The translations under genes and the position numbers were made by a program. From contig NZ_JAGHQP010000001.1 of assembly GCF_017744255.1 (NCBI RefSeq), positions 186,001 to 250,000 of the forward strand: DNA of 64,000 nt. The letters are read 5' to 3'. Positions within the stretch are counted from its first letter, which is position 1, and every line of letters starts with the position of its first letter. Origin of the DNA: Brevundimonas sp. A19_0. Lineage in GTDB: Bacteria; Pseudomonadota; Alphaproteobacteria; Caulobacterales; Caulobacteraceae. Shown in pieces: positions 46,527-55,737 of the stretch. Below the pieces are notes generated by a model. That model was given only the letters and a program-made list of their open reading frames with translations. It had not been told where the DNA came from and made no database searches.

Positions 46527-47868
46527 GGTCGCCGCCTGGCGGGGTTCGCCTCGCCGGCACGGGGCGGACCAGATCGGCCTGCGACGACCACCGTATCCTG
46601 AGCCGCTTGCGGGGCAGCGGCACCGGCCCGGCCCGTGAGCGCTCGACAAGATCGCAGGCCACGGGGACCATGATGAACAGCACGACGCCGAGGCTGGAGA
46701 AGGTGTCATTCAGCAGCGGCAGCAGGATCATGATCGCCAGGATCGAGAAGGCGAGGCCGAAATTGTCGCGCATGCGCTGCATCATACGCACCGGCAGGTA
46801 GGTCAGCAGGTAGACGAAGACCGAGCCAACCGCGATGCCGTAGCGGGCGTAGGTGTCGAGATAGGCCGAGTGCTTGCCCACGTCCCGGTTGATCAGAACA
46901 CCGAACACCGGGCTCTGGAGGAAGAGATTCAGGCTGCGTATGTACCGGCTGACGCGGTCATCCAGTGTCCCCTCGCTCTGGTCATTCTGGAGGGTCTCGA
47001 TGACGTCCCGCACCTTGCGATAGTACGGCGTCCCCTCGGTCAGCGGGTAAAGCAGCTGGAGCAACGGCACCAGGGCAACCTGCAGGAACATATAGGCCAC
47101 CATCATCATCAGCGGCATCATCAGCAGCAGGAGCGGGCTGCGCCGCCGGAAGACAAGGGACAGGCCCAGCGAGAAGACCATCAGGATGATGGCGATCGAG
47201 AAGCCGGCCCTGACAACCAGCGCCATGCCAAGGACGACATTCGCGAAAAGCAACGCCGGGACGAGAAAGGGCACCCGGCTGGCCGCCGCCATCCATCGCG
47301 GCGTCTCCAGGGGTGTGAACCTGCGGACGTTGATCAGCGCAAGCATCAGGGCAGGCAGGATGACGACGGCCCCATAGACGAGGGGATAGCCGCCGACGCC
47401 TTCCGATGACACCTCCTGCGCATACTCCGACGACCGCGTCAGAAGGCGCGCCGTATGGGTCCCGTACTGGTCGAACGCCGTGTAGGTCGTGAAATACCAG
47501 ATGGGGAGCGTGATCACCATGAACCAGAAGATCGGGGCCATGCTGCGCACATTGTGCCTGCGGCTCTCGTAGAAGATCACGAAGAACAGCATAATCCACA
47601 TCTGGATGTGCCAGCCGTACTGCCTGTACTCCCCGAGGAAGGCCTCGATCAGCGCCGTGTAGCCGATGAAAAAGAGTGTCAGGATCACCGGCAGGGTGGG
47701 GCGTGTCAGAATACCTCCTGGCCGGACCAGCTCCAGAAGCGCCCACAGTGCAACCGCCCCGACCGCCGCGATGCGGTAGATCGTCCCGTAGGCCAGCAGG
47801 GGCGACGTGGCCCACAGGCACAGATAGCCGACCGCCAGATTCTGGACGTCTAGAATCTTGAACTTCAC
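46519..47868 (-). CDS. Wzy-type O-antigen/polysaccharide polymerase
   Basis: GTG 47868, preceded by GGGAAGGG, gives 449 residues with ten or more membrane segments. A large periplasmic loop (about residues 285-350, LYPLTEGTPYYRKVRDVIETLQ through VSRYIRSLNLFLQSPVFGVL) is followed by HSAYLDTYARYGIAVG, the His-containing region common in Wzy/WaaL proteins. Position between the dehydratase and five glycosyltransferases suits block polymerisation of the repeat unit in the periplasm. Sequence identity within this family is low, so the call rests on topology and place. Confidence 0.8.
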   Translation of the reverse strand: MKFKILDVQNLAVGYLCLWATSPLLAYGTIYRIAAVGAVALWALLELVRPGGILTRPTLPVILTLFFIGYTALIEAFLGEYRQYGWHIQMWIMLFFVIFYESRRHNVRSMAPIFWFMVITLPIWYFTTYTAFDQYGTHTARLLTRSSEYAQEVSSEGVGGYPLVYGAVVILPALMLALINVRRFTPLETPRWMAAASRVPFLVPALLFANVVLGMALVVRAGFSIAIILMVFSLGLSLVFRRRSPLLLLMMPLMMMVAYMFLQVALVPLLQLLYPLTEGTPYYRKVRDVIETLQNDQSEGTLDDRVSRYIRSLNLFLQSPVFGVLINRDVGKHSAYLDTYARYGIAVGSVFVYLLTYLPVRMMQRMRDNFGLAFSILAIMILLPLLNDTFSSLGVVLFIMVPVACDLVERSRAGPVPLPRKRLRIRWSSQADLVRPVPARRTPPGGDRA

Positions 47869-47908
47869 GGTCGACCCTTCCCGGCCGGGGCCGTCTTCAG
47901 GAGGCGAT

Positions 47909-49807
47909 TCATGGTCTGCGGATGTCCCGGATGATTTCGGCGACCAGCATGGTAACCTCGTGCCCGCGCCCTCCCAAGGCCGCAAGGACCAGGGTCTGCA
48001 GACGCGCCGTATCCAGCCGCCCGGCACTGCGCCGGCCCATGACCTCAAGGATCCCTTCCACACAGGGGCGGGGCGCCTCGCCGTCGTCGGAGAGGGTTTC
48101 CGCGATCTTCTCCCCCTTCTTCAGGCCGGTGAACTCGATCCTGATGTCGACGTCCGGCTTCTTGCCGCTCAGCTCGATCATCTGGCGGGCAAGGTCTGCG
48201 ATGCGGACCGGCTCACCCATCTCAAGAAGGAATTTCGACGGCCCCTCGTCGGCCCTCGCTGCCTTGACCGCCGTACTGTGCAGGACCAGCTGCACCGCCT
48301 CGGGGATCGTCATGAAATAGCGGTTCACGTCCGGGTGTGTCACGGTCACAGGACCGCCCCGGGCGATCTGGTCCCGGAAGATCGGCACCACCGAGCCGGC
48401 GGAGCCCAGCACATTGCCGAAGCGCACGGCGGAAAGACGGGTCTCGCTGTCGGGGACCAGTTCCAGCAGCGTTTCTGCAATCCGCTTGGTCGCCCCCATG
48501 ACGTTGGACGGGTCGACGGCCTTGTCGGTCGAGATCAGCACGAACTGCCCGGCCCGGGCGTTGATCGCCGCCCGGATCACATTCCAGGTGCCCTGTACAT
48601 TCGTCAGCACGCCTTCCGCCGGGTTGTTCTCGACCAGCGCGACGTGTTTCAGCGCGGCGGCGTGAAAGACGATGTCGGGCCGTTCCTCTTCGAAGACCTC
48701 GCGGATTCGCGCCTCGTCTCGCACATTGGCCAGGACGGCGCGGCGACCGATGCCCGTACTCACTCCCCCCAGTTCCCGGTCGATCTCGAACAGCGCGAAT
48801 TCGGAGTGATCCAGCAGGGTCAGGTGCCCGCAGCCGAACTGGACCATCTGCCGGGCGATCTCGGACCCGATACTGCCCCCCGCACCCGTTACCAGGATGC
48901 GCTTGCCCCTTATCAGGTTCTCCACGGGACCGGACGGCAGGGCGATAGGCTGGCGGGGCAGAAATTCTTCCAGCGGAATTTCGGTCAGCAGATCGGCATT
49001 GATCCGCGGCTCTCCCACCTCGGTCAGCACATGGGGCCGCAACAGGGTGTGGCCGGCATTCTTGAGCTCGCCGATCCGTTGGGGAGTCAGGCCGAACACC
49101 TTGACCGGATCCTCGAGGAACAGGATGGCCGATGCCTTCTCGCCCCGGAGTGGTGTGGGCATCCGCCCGGTCCGCCAATCCGCCAGTTCCGCCACGAACG
49201 GCACGCCATGCAAGCGCATGCCCACCTCTTCGGATCGCGGGGTCACCACGCCGACAGGCTGGTACGGCTGGGTAGGATCCGCCATCAGATGGCGGATCTG
49301 GCGATCCGCATCTTCCATGGTCCCGACCAGCAGCAACGGCTTGCGCCCCGAGGCCGTCTTTCGCCACCAGGCCGGCAGCAGGTGGTCCGAGAGTCGGGTC
49401 TCGCGCGGAAGCCGCCAGGCCACCCGGGCGCCGACCAGAAACCCGAGGCTGAGCAGCCAGGCCAGCGGCAGGACAGAGCGCGGCAGTTGCAGGCCCCGGT
49501 CCATGAAGAAGATGGCCAGGATGAACAGGGCCATGGTCAGGGTGACGTTCCGGGCCAGCGCCACAACGTCCCGGGCCGATGAAAAGCGCCAGGCGGCCCG
49601 CTCGGTCTGGAAGATCGCCTCCACTCCCGCACCGATCAGGGCGAACAGGCTGGCCCAGCCGAGCACACGGACGGCGTCCGGCGCGACGAACCACCACTGC
49701 AGCGGCAAGGCCCGGCGAAGTTCATAGGCAAGGATGAACCCGAGGAAGAGGGCCGCTATGTGGAGCAGGTACTTGGCCGTCCAGGAGAATGTCAGCGGGG
49801 TACGCAT
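47909..49807 (-). CDS. Membrane-anchored nucleotide-sugar 4,6-dehydratase (WbpM/PglF/CapD family)
   Basis: From ATG 49807 the protein has 632 residues. Four N-terminal transmembrane segments are followed by a first nucleotide-binding-like domain (KPLLLVGTMEDADRQIRHL). The catalytic SDR domain has ILVTGAGGSIGSEIARQM, FHAAALKHVALVENNP and LISTDKAVDPSNVMGATKR. It converts UDP-GlcNAc to its 4-keto-6-deoxy derivative, the entry to bacillosamine- or QuiNAc-type sugars. An aminotransferase (19540-20721) and the fused GNAT domain (21768-23138) could complete that route. It is the first gene of the long minus-strand operon. Confidence 0.92.
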   Translation of the reverse strand: MRTPLTFSWTAKYLLHIAALFLGFILAYELRRALPLQWWFVAPDAVRVLGWASLFALIGAGVEAIFQTERAAWRFSSARDVVALARNVTLTMALFILAIFFMDRGLQLPRSVLPLAWLLSLGFLVGARVAWRLPRETRLSDHLLPAWWRKTASGRKPLLLVGTMEDADRQIRHLMADPTQPYQPVGVVTPRSEEVGMRLHGVPFVAELADWRTGRMPTPLRGEKASAILFLEDPVKVFGLTPQRIGELKNAGHTLLRPHVLTEVGEPRINADLLTEIPLEEFLPRQPIALPSGPVENLIRGKRILVTGAGGSIGSEIARQMVQFGCGHLTLLDHSEFALFEIDRELGGVSTGIGRRAVLANVRDEARIREVFEEERPDIVFHAAALKHVALVENNPAEGVLTNVQGTWNVIRAAINARAGQFVLISTDKAVDPSNVMGATKRIAETLLELVPDSETRLSAVRFGNVLGSAGSVVPIFRDQIARGGPVTVTHPDVNRYFMTIPEAVQLVLHSTAVKAARADEGPSKFLLEMGEPVRIADLARQMIELSGKKPDVDIRIEFTGLKKGEKIAETLSDDGEAPRPCVEGILEVMGRRSAGRLDTARLQTLVLAALGGRGHEVTMLVAEIIRDIRRP

Positions 49808-50208
49808 GCCTCGGCCCAATATCGACAGATCATCAAACGACAATGACGAGCCAGGCGTGCGGGACGCTGGTCCGTAGAAGGATCGCACCCTGACAGGATA
49901 TCCCCGAAGGCACACGAAATCATCAGCACCTGTCCTGTCCCCCGGTGATGGCCACGGATTCCGCCCTCTCGCGGAATGAGGACACGCAACACGCAATGCA
50001 ACGGTCCGGTCCCGACGTCCTTCGCCAAATAGCCCGCATATGCCTGGCAGGCTTTGCCTAGCTATTTCCGGCAGGTCCACCCCAAAAACGGTGAATCCCC
50101 TGAGGGAGCCCGTGTGGGGATGACGTCGCGCTGAAGGCAATCAGACTGGCGGTCATAGCCCTCATGGGGTATCCGGTCGTGCCGGAGCCAGACCGGCGAG
50201 GAGTTTCC
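49808..50208. promoter_or_regulatory. 401-bp divergent spacer between the glycan-synthesis and export operons
   Basis: No gene is visible. It holds a 7-bp inverted repeat with a six-base loop (49958-49964 / 49971-49977) and a wider repeat GACAGGA (49892-49898) / TCCTGTC (49933-49939). Promoters for the minus-strand 17-kb operon and for the Wza operon must lie here, but I cannot pick clear hexamers. Confidence 0.45.
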
Positions 50209-50913
50209 ATGAATACCGCCATGCGCCTGATATCGCTTTTGTTCGCTGTCCTCGCCCTTTCGGCCTGCGGATCATCAGGCCGTGATAGCGGCAGCGTCAC
50301 CGCTGCCACCGCCGTGGATTCCTATGCCTTGCCGGTCGGAGCGGAATTCACGCCGCCCGAGGACTACAGGATAGGCGAAACCGATGTGCTGAAGGTGTCG
50401 GTCTTCCGGGTTCCCGAGCTCTCGTTCGACCAGCTGCGGGTGGATTCCTCTGGCAACATCCAGATGCCGCTGATCGGCAGTGTCCGGGCGGCGGGCCTGA
50501 CCTCGTCCGAGCTGTCGGCGTCCCTGACCCGCCAGCTGGGGGAGCGGTACCTGCGTGACCCCCAGGTCACTGTGACCATCGTCGAAGCCGCCAGCCAGAA
50601 GATCACGGTCGACGGCGCCGTCGCGCAGCCAGGCGTCTATGTGATGCGCGGACGGACGACCCTGATGCAGGCGGTGGCCATGGCGCGGGGCCCGTCGCGC
50701 AGCGCCGATCTGTCCAGCGTCGCCATCTTCCGGACCATCGACGGGCAGCGGATGGTGGCCGTGTTCGATCTCGGTCAGATCCGCAACGGCCAGGCCGAGG
50801 ATCCGGTCGTCCTGGGCGAGGACGTGATCGTGGTGGACACCTCGGTCCTGAACAGTGCCCTGCAAGCCGCGATCAGCGCCGCTCCGGTCCTGACCCTGTT
50901 CCGGCTCTTCTAG
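50209..50913 (+). CDS. Outer-membrane polysaccharide export lipoprotein (Wza/GumB-like)
   Basis: ATG 50209 follows GAGGAG. The product has 234 residues with lipobox LSAC (Cys20), a poly-export domain (YRIGETDVLKVSVFRVPEL, SGNIQMPLIGSVRAAGLT) and one SLBB domain (KITVDGAVAQPGVYVM). This is the short form typical of alphaproteobacterial GumB/Wza proteins. It forms the outer-membrane channel with the Wzc-type protein encoded downstream. Confidence 0.92.
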   Translation: MNTAMRLISLLFAVLALSACGSSGRDSGSVTAATAVDSYALPVGAEFTPPEDYRIGETDVLKVSVFRVPELSFDQLRVDSSGNIQMPLIGSVRAAGLTSSELSASLTRQLGERYLRDPQVTVTIVEAASQKITVDGAVAQPGVYVMRGRTTLMQAVAMARGPSRSADLSSVAIFRTIDGQRMVAVFDLGQIRNGQAEDPVVLGEDVIVVDTSVLNSALQAAISAAPVLTLFRLF

Positions 50914-50919
50914 GATCCC

Positions 50920-51945
50920 ATGTCCGCCCCCCGCCCCTGGGCGAGATGGTGTCTGGTCCCCTGCCTTGTCCTGACGGCTGCCCTCTCGGCGTGCGGATCA
51001 TCGGTCCCCGCGACGGCCTATGGCGATGAGGCGCTCGTCGACACGCCCGGGCAGAGGCTGGCGGCGCTGAGCCTCCTCGACAGCCGTGTAAACGCGATCG
51101 GCTACCGGCTGGTGACGGCCAATGTAGAGCTCTGCCCGGAGACCGGGCCGGCCACGGGCCTGCTCCTGCACGCGGAAAGCCAGTACTCGGACTATCTTCG
51201 CACGGCGGCTCGCGAGCGCTGGTCGCTCGACGGCGATCTGCCGGGCGTGGCCGCCGTGGCGCCGGACAGTCCGGCCGCCCGCGCAGGGTTGAAAGCCGGC
51301 GACCTCCTGCTTTCCGTCAACGGACAGCCCTTCGATCTCGGACATGTCGACGAACCTGCCGCCTTCGACGGACTGGCGGCCAACATCGATCGTCTCGACG
51401 CGGCGCTGGCCGACGGACCGGTCCGCCTTGCCGTTCGGCGAGCCGGTACCGAGCGGGAGGTCGTGGTCTCCCCGATAACCGCCTGCGCCTATGTCTTTCA
51501 GGTCGACCCCTCGACCGACCTGAACGCCCTGGCCGACGGCCATCGTGTCTACATCTCGTCGGCGCTGGTCGCCTTCGCCGAAATCGACGATGACCTCGCG
51601 GTGGTTCTCGGTCATGAGATGGCGCACAATGTGCTGAAGCATCGCCAGTTTTTTGATCAACGGGGCGTCGCCCGATCCCTGCTCGGCAATTTCGGTAACG
51701 CCCCCTGGGAGTTGCGCGCAGCAGAGAATGACGCGGACCGGGTCGGCCTGTTTCTGATGGCGCGCGCGGGCTACGATCCGACGCGGGGGCTCGTGTTCTG
51801 GGAGGCGCTGGTCCAGCGGAACCCCGACCTGCGCCTCGGCTCCTGGGGACACCCGGGTACCGGAACGCGCAGGCGCACCTTCGAGGCCGCCCTCGACGAA
51901 ATCCGGTCGCAGCAGGCTTCGGATCAGGTTCCGACGCCCTTCTAG
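50920..51945 (+). CDS. M48-family metalloprotease lipoprotein with PDZ domain
   Basis: The 341-residue product has lipobox LSAC (Cys25). A PDZ-like segment follows (about 105-185: GVAAVAPDSPAARAGLKAGDLLLSVNG). The protease domain has LGHEMAHNVL (His232, Glu233, His236) and the downstream metal ligand Glu269 in ENDADRVGLFLM. This matches BepA/LoiP-like envelope proteases but with an inserted PDZ domain. It starts seven bases after the wza stop and shares the CGSS lipoprotein start, so a role in assembling or policing the Wza channel is an attractive inference. Confidence 0.9.
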   Translation: MSAPRPWARWCLVPCLVLTAALSACGSSVPATAYGDEALVDTPGQRLAALSLLDSRVNAIGYRLVTANVELCPETGPATGLLLHAESQYSDYLRTAARERWSLDGDLPGVAAVAPDSPAARAGLKAGDLLLSVNGQPFDLGHVDEPAAFDGLAANIDRLDAALADGPVRLAVRRAGTEREVVVSPITACAYVFQVDPSTDLNALADGHRVYISSALVAFAEIDDDLAVVLGHEMAHNVLKHRQFFDQRGVARSLLGNFGNAPWELRAAENDADRVGLFLMARAGYDPTRGLVFWEALVQRNPDLRLGSWGHPGTGTRRRTFEAALDEIRSQQASDQVPTPF

Positions 51946-51961
51946 ATCCGGTCCCTTTTTT
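51920..51961 (+). terminator. Possible weak terminator after the protease gene
   Basis: CGGATC (51920-51925) can pair with GATCCG (51945-51950) over a long loop, and six T follow at 51956-51961. The short stem and 19-base loop make it weak. The remaining part of the 191-bp gap before wzc holds no other feature I can see. Confidence 0.3.
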
Positions 51962-52151
51962 CGTCGGGATGCCGGAAAGCCTTGGCCGTCGTCCTCCATG
52001 CGGATCCCCTCAACCCCCTGTGGAGGCGGACTGTCTGTCCCGACTTGGCATTTGCGGCTCGCCCGATAAGGATCGATGCGCTATCAGCCCAAAAGGGGCG
52101 ATCTGTTTCGTCAGGATAACGATTTAGGACTGGACTATGGTCGGAGACCGC

Positions 52152-54350
52152 ATGGGCAATGGCGCGGGGCAGGGCCCGGCACGTGAGGGTGTGACCGGCT
52201 TTGGCGCCTTTCCGGACGCGGACCGTTCGGGCGAGATCGACCTGGCCAAATACTGGGCGCTGGCCCTGAAGCACCGACTGCTGATCGCGGGCTGCGTCAT
52301 CGCTGCGGTGGTGATCGCGGTCGTCGTGACCCTCATGACACCGCCGACCTACACGGCCGTGACCACGATCCAGATCGACCGCGAAGCGGCGCGCGTCCTG
52401 AACACCGATGACGGCATGCCGCGCGAGCTGCCGGTCGGCGATGAGTTCTTTCAGACCCAGTACGGGCTGCTGCGCAGCCGCTCACTTGTCGAGCGGGTCG
52501 TCGACAGCGAGGGGCTGGCGAATTCCAACGACTTCATCATCGGCATGGGCGGCGAGTTCGAGGCGCGGGAGGGCGAAACGGCCACCCAGCAGGCGGCCCG
52601 CCGTCGGGCCAAAATCATCGGCCTGATCGCCGGCAATCTCGGCGTCTCGCCGGAGCGGGGATCCCGACTGGTCCGCATCACCTTCTCCAGTCCGAGCCCC
52701 GCCATTTCCGCCCGGATGGCCAATGCCATCGCGGAGAACTTCATCGAGGCGAACCTGGCCCGGAAGTTCGATTCCTCGCTCTATGTTCGGGACTTCCTCG
52801 AGGAGCAGATTGCCGAGACCAAGGCCCGGCTGGAAGATACCGAACGCCAGCTGGTTCAGTATGCGGGCGAACAGGAAATCATCAGCCTGTCCGATTCCGA
52901 GACCGGTTCGGGGCAATCGCTTGTGTCCACCAGCCTGGGGACCCTGAACATTGCCCTGGGAAGCGCCCGGGTGGATCGCATCGCGGCCGAGGAGCGCTGG
53001 CGCCAGGCCCAGAATGCTCCTGTGTCGAGCATTCCCGAAGTACTCGCCAATCCGGCCTACCAGGCGCTGGTGCAGCAGAAGATCGAACTCGAGTCCGAGT
53101 ACCAGCAGAAGCTTTCGGTCTACCAGGCAGACTATCCGGAGATGGTCGAGCTGAAGGCCCGCATCGATGAGCTGACGACCCAGATTCAGCGCACGGCCGT
53201 GTCCATTCGCGATGGCATTCGCGCCCAGTACCAGATTGCCCTCAATCAGGAGCGCTCGCTCCAGAACCAGGTCAATGCCCTGAAGGGTGAGGTTCTGGAC
53301 CTTGGCGATCGCAGCGTCCAGTACAACATCCTGGCGCGCGAACTGGACACCAGTCGTCAGCTCTATGACGGGCTGCTCCAGCGCTACAAGGAAATCGGCG
53401 TGACCGGTGGTGTGACGAGCAACAATGTCTCCATGGTGGACCGCGCGAACCCGCCCGGTAGCCCCTCCAGCCCGAACCTGCCGCTCAACCTCATGCTGGC
53501 CCTGACCATGGGCCTGACAATCGGTGTCGTCGCTGCCCTGTTGATCGAGGCCCTGGATGACCGGCTGACGACGCCCGACGATGTGGAGGCCAAGCTGGGC
53601 GTTCCGGCTCTTGGCGTCATTCCCATGCTGGACCGCGAGAAGACGCCCGACGAGGCCCTGCGCGACATTCGCTCGCCCTTCTCCGAAGCCTATTATTCGT
53701 TGCGAACCGCGCTGCAGTTCTCGACCTCGCACGGCGCCCCACGCTCCCTGCTGGTGACCAGTACCCGTCCGGGTGAAGGCAAATCGACGACGGCCTTCGC
53801 CACCGCGCTCAATCTGTCGCGTATCGGCAAGCGGGTGCTTCTGGTGGACGGAGACCTTCGCAATCCCTCCATGCACCGGGTCCTCGAGATCGAGAACAGT
53901 CAGGGCATGAGCAACTTCCTGTCGGGCCTGTCAGAGCTGACCGGCGTGGTGCGCAAGACCCCCTACTCCACCCTGGACTTCATTCCGTGCGGTCCGCTGC
54001 CGCCGAACCCGGCCGAGCTGTGGGGCGGTTCGCGCCTGCAGGACCTGCTGGATCAGGCCTTTGCGGTCTATGACCATGTGGTGATCGACGGGCCGCCGGT
54101 TCTCGGCTTTGCCGATGCCCCGGTGCTGGCCTCGTCGGTGGAGGGTACGCTGTTCGTGCTGGAGTCGCGGATCACCGGCCGCCGTCAGGCGCGCGGCGCA
54201 CTGCGCCGCCTGATGATGGGCCATGGCCGCGTGCTGGGCGCCGTCCTGACCAAGTTCCAGGCCGGTCGGACCCGCCATCAGGGCTATGATTACACCTATG
54301 ACTATAATTACGGGGCTGAAGCCGGCGACAAGGCCGGCCGCAAGGTGTGA
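52152..54350 (+). CDS. Wzc/GumC-type polysaccharide co-polymerase with tyrosine autokinase domain
   Basis: ATG 52152 has GGAG five bases upstream; ATG 52137 in the same frame adds five residues. The product (732-737 residues) has a Wzz domain with a first TM (about 50-68), a long coiled-coil region (about 220-420) and a second TM preceded by the proline motif NPPGSPSSPNLPLNL. The cytoplasmic kinase has Walker A RPGEGKSTT (about 544-552) and Walker A' LLVDGDLRNP. The C-terminal YDYTYDYNYG is the tyrosine cluster that is autophosphorylated in the family. It sets chain length and couples synthesis to the Wza channel. Confidence 0.95.
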   Translation: MGNGAGQGPAREGVTGFGAFPDADRSGEIDLAKYWALALKHRLLIAGCVIAAVVIAVVVTLMTPPTYTAVTTIQIDREAARVLNTDDGMPRELPVGDEFFQTQYGLLRSRSLVERVVDSEGLANSNDFIIGMGGEFEAREGETATQQAARRRAKIIGLIAGNLGVSPERGSRLVRITFSSPSPAISARMANAIAENFIEANLARKFDSSLYVRDFLEEQIAETKARLEDTERQLVQYAGEQEIISLSDSETGSGQSLVSTSLGTLNIALGSARVDRIAAEERWRQAQNAPVSSIPEVLANPAYQALVQQKIELESEYQQKLSVYQADYPEMVELKARIDELTTQIQRTAVSIRDGIRAQYQIALNQERSLQNQVNALKGEVLDLGDRSVQYNILARELDTSRQLYDGLLQRYKEIGVTGGVTSNNVSMVDRANPPGSPSSPNLPLNLMLALTMGLTIGVVAALLIEALDDRLTTPDDVEAKLGVPALGVIPMLDREKTPDEALRDIRSPFSEAYYSLRTALQFSTSHGAPRSLLVTSTRPGEGKSTTAFATALNLSRIGKRVLLVDGDLRNPSMHRVLEIENSQGMSNFLSGLSELTGVVRKTPYSTLDFIPCGPLPPNPAELWGGSRLQDLLDQAFAVYDHVVIDGPPVLGFADAPVLASSVEGTLFVLESRITGRRQARGALRRLMMGHGRVLGAVLTKFQAGRTRHQGYDYTYDYNYGAEAGDKAGRKV

Positions 54351-55588
54351 TGGCGGAATCTGACGCTCCCGGGTCCGGGAAGCCGTCGGGCCTGACCGGT
54401 CTGTGGCCTGTCGCCCTGGCCGCAGGCCTGATCTGGCTGGGCTGGCAGGTTATGCTGGTGCCGATTTCGACCTTCGCCCCGCCCGAGCATGCCGTCCGTC
54501 TGGCACCCGGATCGGCGGATGTCCTGTCCCACGCGGCCGAGGCCGAAGCGATGGCGGGCGACATGGAGGATGCCGCCTATCTGGCGCGTCTGGCCCTGTC
54601 CCGGGCGCCGTTTGATGTCGAGGCGCTACGGGTGCTGGCTCTGGCCGAGTCCGATGCCGGGCGCGAGGACCAGGCCGACCAGTTGATGACCCTCGCGGGC
54701 AACTGGAGTCTGCGGGACAATGTGGCCCACGGCTGGCTGGTCGAAAGCCGGCTGCGTCAGGGCAACTACGCCTCGGCCTTCGCTCATGCCGATACACTGA
54801 TCCGCCGCCGTGCCGATCTCCGGCCCCAGGTCTTCAACCTGTTTTCGACGGCGGCGGAGATGGACCCGGCCGCCGGCGCCTATCTGCTGGGCGAACTGGC
54901 CGAATCCCCGCCGTGGCGGGGCGAATACCTTCGCAGCCTTTACAAACGACCGAACGGCATCCAGCTGCTGGCCAGCCTGGCCGTCGGTCTGGAAAAGACC
55001 TCGGCGCCCTTCTCCGATTCCGAACTCGAGGCGCTGTACACGGCGCTGTACGAAGGTCGCCAGATTGCCGGACTGAAGACTGTCCGTGCGGCGCTGGACC
55101 GGCCGGCAGCCGATGCCTTGCTCGTCAATGGAGCCTTTGCGGACGAGCCTGCGGTCAGGCCGTTCGGCTGGGACCTTGGCGTGGGTCCCGGCATTGCGGT
55201 CGCCATGCTCAACGACGATCGAAAGCCTGAACTGACAGCGCTCAGGGTGATTCACGACGGTCGCAACCAGCAACCCCTCGCGACCCAGACCCTGACGCTC
55301 GGCCCCGGAACCTATCGCCTGACGGGCCAGCAGAGACTGGAGAACGGGAGCGGGCGTACCCAGTTCGCGTGGGAAGTCCAGTGCGTCGGAGCGACTGATA
55401 TTCTGGGAGAAAGGCGATTCGACCTGGATATGGCCGCCCAGGCCGAATGGTCATCCTTTGATGTGCGCTTCACGGTGCCCGGATCGGGCTGTGAGGCCCA
55501 GACCCTGCGTCTGGTCCCGAGAAACACCGGGCGGCGGACCGCCATTGTCGTCTGGTTCTCGCAACTCTCGCTGGTAACCGCGCGTTAG
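54350..55588 (+). CDS. Uncharacterised membrane-anchored protein with helical (TPR-like) repeats
   Basis: The start ATG 54350 (or GTG 54347) overlaps the wzc stop as TGATG, so translation is coupled. The 412-residue product has one N-terminal hydrophobic segment (about 18-38) and a helical region resembling TPR pairs (HAAEAEAMAGDMEDAAYLARLALSRAPFDVEALRVLALAESDAG). A beta-rich C-terminal half (about 250-410, LTLGPGTYRLTGQQRLE) could be a carbohydrate-binding-like sandwich. I do not know the family. Position between wzc and a second polymerase/ligase gene implies a periplasmic role in polysaccharide export or chain handling. Confidence 0.75.
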   Translation: MAESDAPGSGKPSGLTGLWPVALAAGLIWLGWQVMLVPISTFAPPEHAVRLAPGSADVLSHAAEAEAMAGDMEDAAYLARLALSRAPFDVEALRVLALAESDAGREDQADQLMTLAGNWSLRDNVAHGWLVESRLRQGNYASAFAHADTLIRRRADLRPQVFNLFSTAAEMDPAAGAYLLGELAESPPWRGEYLRSLYKRPNGIQLLASLAVGLEKTSAPFSDSELEALYTALYEGRQIAGLKTVRAALDRPAADALLVNGAFADEPAVRPFGWDLGVGPGIAVAMLNDDRKPELTALRVIHDGRNQQPLATQTLTLGPGTYRLTGQQRLENGSGRTQFAWEVQCVGATDILGERRFDLDMAAQAEWSSFDVRFTVPGSGCEAQTLRLVPRNTGRRTAIVVWFSQLSLVTAR

Positions 55589-55627
55589 GGATGCACCGGG
55601 GCAACAGATGCACTCGGAGTCTGCATT

Positions 55628-55651
55628 GCCGAGGCGAAACCGGCTTTTTTT
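55628..55651 (+). terminator. Probable intrinsic terminator after the wzc-linked gene
   Basis: GCCG-A-GG pairs with CCGGC around a CGAAA loop (one bulged A) and seven T follow. It would end transcription of the wza-wzc group about 40 bp after the upstream stop. Confidence 0.5.
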
Positions 55652-55737
55652 CTTGCCATGTGCAACCGGTCCGACCTAAAGACATTCTCACAGGAGCGGG
55701 GAAACCCGCGCATTGATTTTGATTAAAGGGGATTTGC

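Noticed and set aside
49892-49977. CRISPR-like or phage attachment repeats in the divergent spacer
   Set aside because: Only isolated inverted repeats, no direct repeats with regular spacing, no integrase or tRNA nearby.
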